Source: Spirochaetales bacterium (GTDB taxonomy: Bacteria > Spirochaetota > Spirochaetia > Sphaerochaetales > Sphaerochaetaceae). Taken from it: DNA of 6,551 nt. The notes beneath the pieces are model-generated. The model was not told the DNA's origin, ran no database searches, and saw only the letters and a program-made list of their open reading frames with translations. The DNA is taken from NCBI GenBank assembly GCA_017632495.1, contig JAGBRG010000222.1, positions 1 through 6,551 on the forward strand, in the 5' to 3' direction. Made by a program: the position numbers and the translations under genes. Below, piece by piece: positions 6,241-6,551 of the stretch (the first letter of the stretch is position 1; every line of letters starts with the position of its first letter).

Positions 6241-6551
6241 ATGAATAAGCAAGAAATCATCAGAATTCTGAAAGAAAAGAAGCACGAACTTGAAACTCTG
6301 AGGACTAATATCTCCAAATCACCTTCTATGAAGGCAAAAGGAACCCTTGTCAGTAGACGTATAAGCGGCACCCAAAGACTGTATTGTCGAACTGGAAAAA
6401 CCGAGGATAAGTATCTGGGCTCCAAAGACAGAAATGAAATCATCAGACTTGCAACTAAAAGCTACGCCAACAAGCTGGACAAGGCAGCAGAACTTGAGAA
6501 GAAGCAGATTGACAGATGTATCGAAGTTCTTGAATCGAAAACGGATGATAA
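6241..6551 (+). CDS. N-terminal part of a charged protein of unknown function
   Basis: This open frame continues to the window end (103 whole codons, no stop). The product is rich in Lys, Arg and Glu. Residues 1-25 and about 74-100 look like long amphipathic, possibly coiled-coil helices. They flank a small strand-rich segment (about 34-61) containing KGTLVSRRISG and then RLYCRTG...KYLG, probably a beta hairpin. I recall similar N-terminal layouts (basic helix, 'YYR-G-K-YLG' hairpin, helix) in uncharacterised proteins of gut Clostridia and treponemes, some with a nuclease-like C-terminal part, but the visible piece cannot confirm this. There is no Shine-Dalgarno sequence before the ATG at 6241; TATACAAT just upstream (6228-6235) is -10-like, so a leaderless start is possible, though no matching -35 box is clear. 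The only nearby alternative ATG (6234) closes after four codons. By neighbourhood it is an accessory gene. Confidence 0.65.
   Translation, partial: MNKQEIIRILKEKKHELETLRTNISKSPSMKAKGTLVSRRISGTQRLYCRTGKTEDKYLGSKDRNEIIRLATKSYANKLDKAAELEKKQIDRCIEVLESKTDD

Noticed and set aside
6204..6443. Minus-strand open frame of 79 codons
   Set aside because: It lies mostly antisense to the frame starting at 6241, has no family resemblance, and includes AT-rich non-coding sequence.

Overview
The window (about 46% G+C in its coding parts) looks like the edge between a conserved chromosomal operon and a stretch of accessory DNA. I infer a spirochaete, probably Treponema-like. The pair of a soluble PAS histidine kinase and an NtrC-type regulator next to a DNA polymerase III clamp-loader gene recalls the treponemal AtoS/AtoC pair (TP0520/TP0519 in T. 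pallidum). That is a judgement from gene content and memory, not a search result.

Bases 1-5207 form one plus-strand operon of four genes: the 3' part of a DNA polymerase III delta' subunit (holB-like), a cytosolic PAS/HisKA/HATPase sensor kinase (atoS-like), a complete sigma-54-dependent response regulator (atoC-like) and a DinG-type iron-sulfur helicase. Each pair of neighbours shares a 4-base ATGA stop/start overlap, with a Shine-Dalgarno sequence inside the upstream gene, so translation is probably coupled. The kinase and regulator should act as one phosphorelay feeding RpoN promoters elsewhere. The flanking genes serve replication and repair.

A 44-base AT-rich gap (5208-5251) follows. 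It carries a good sigma-70-type promoter placed so that transcription should begin at or next to the ATG at 5252, so the next gene is probably read from a leaderless mRNA. That gene encodes a 241-residue winged-helix protein resembling AbiEi-type antitoxins, but no AbiEii toxin gene is visible after it.

The 263-base gap 5978-6240 is the least explained part. Its first half (about 5984-6133) is GC-rich, with several inverted repeats that can fold in alternative ways. Its second half (6151-6240) is only about 20% G+C and holds a possible terminator and three copies of the octamer ATAAACAT (one direct, two as a perfect inverted repeat). These lie upstream of a gene that starts at 6241 and runs off the window end. 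Its product is a charged protein of unknown function, of which 103 codons are visible.

I found no tRNA, rRNA, CRISPR array, insertion sequence or transposase gene.
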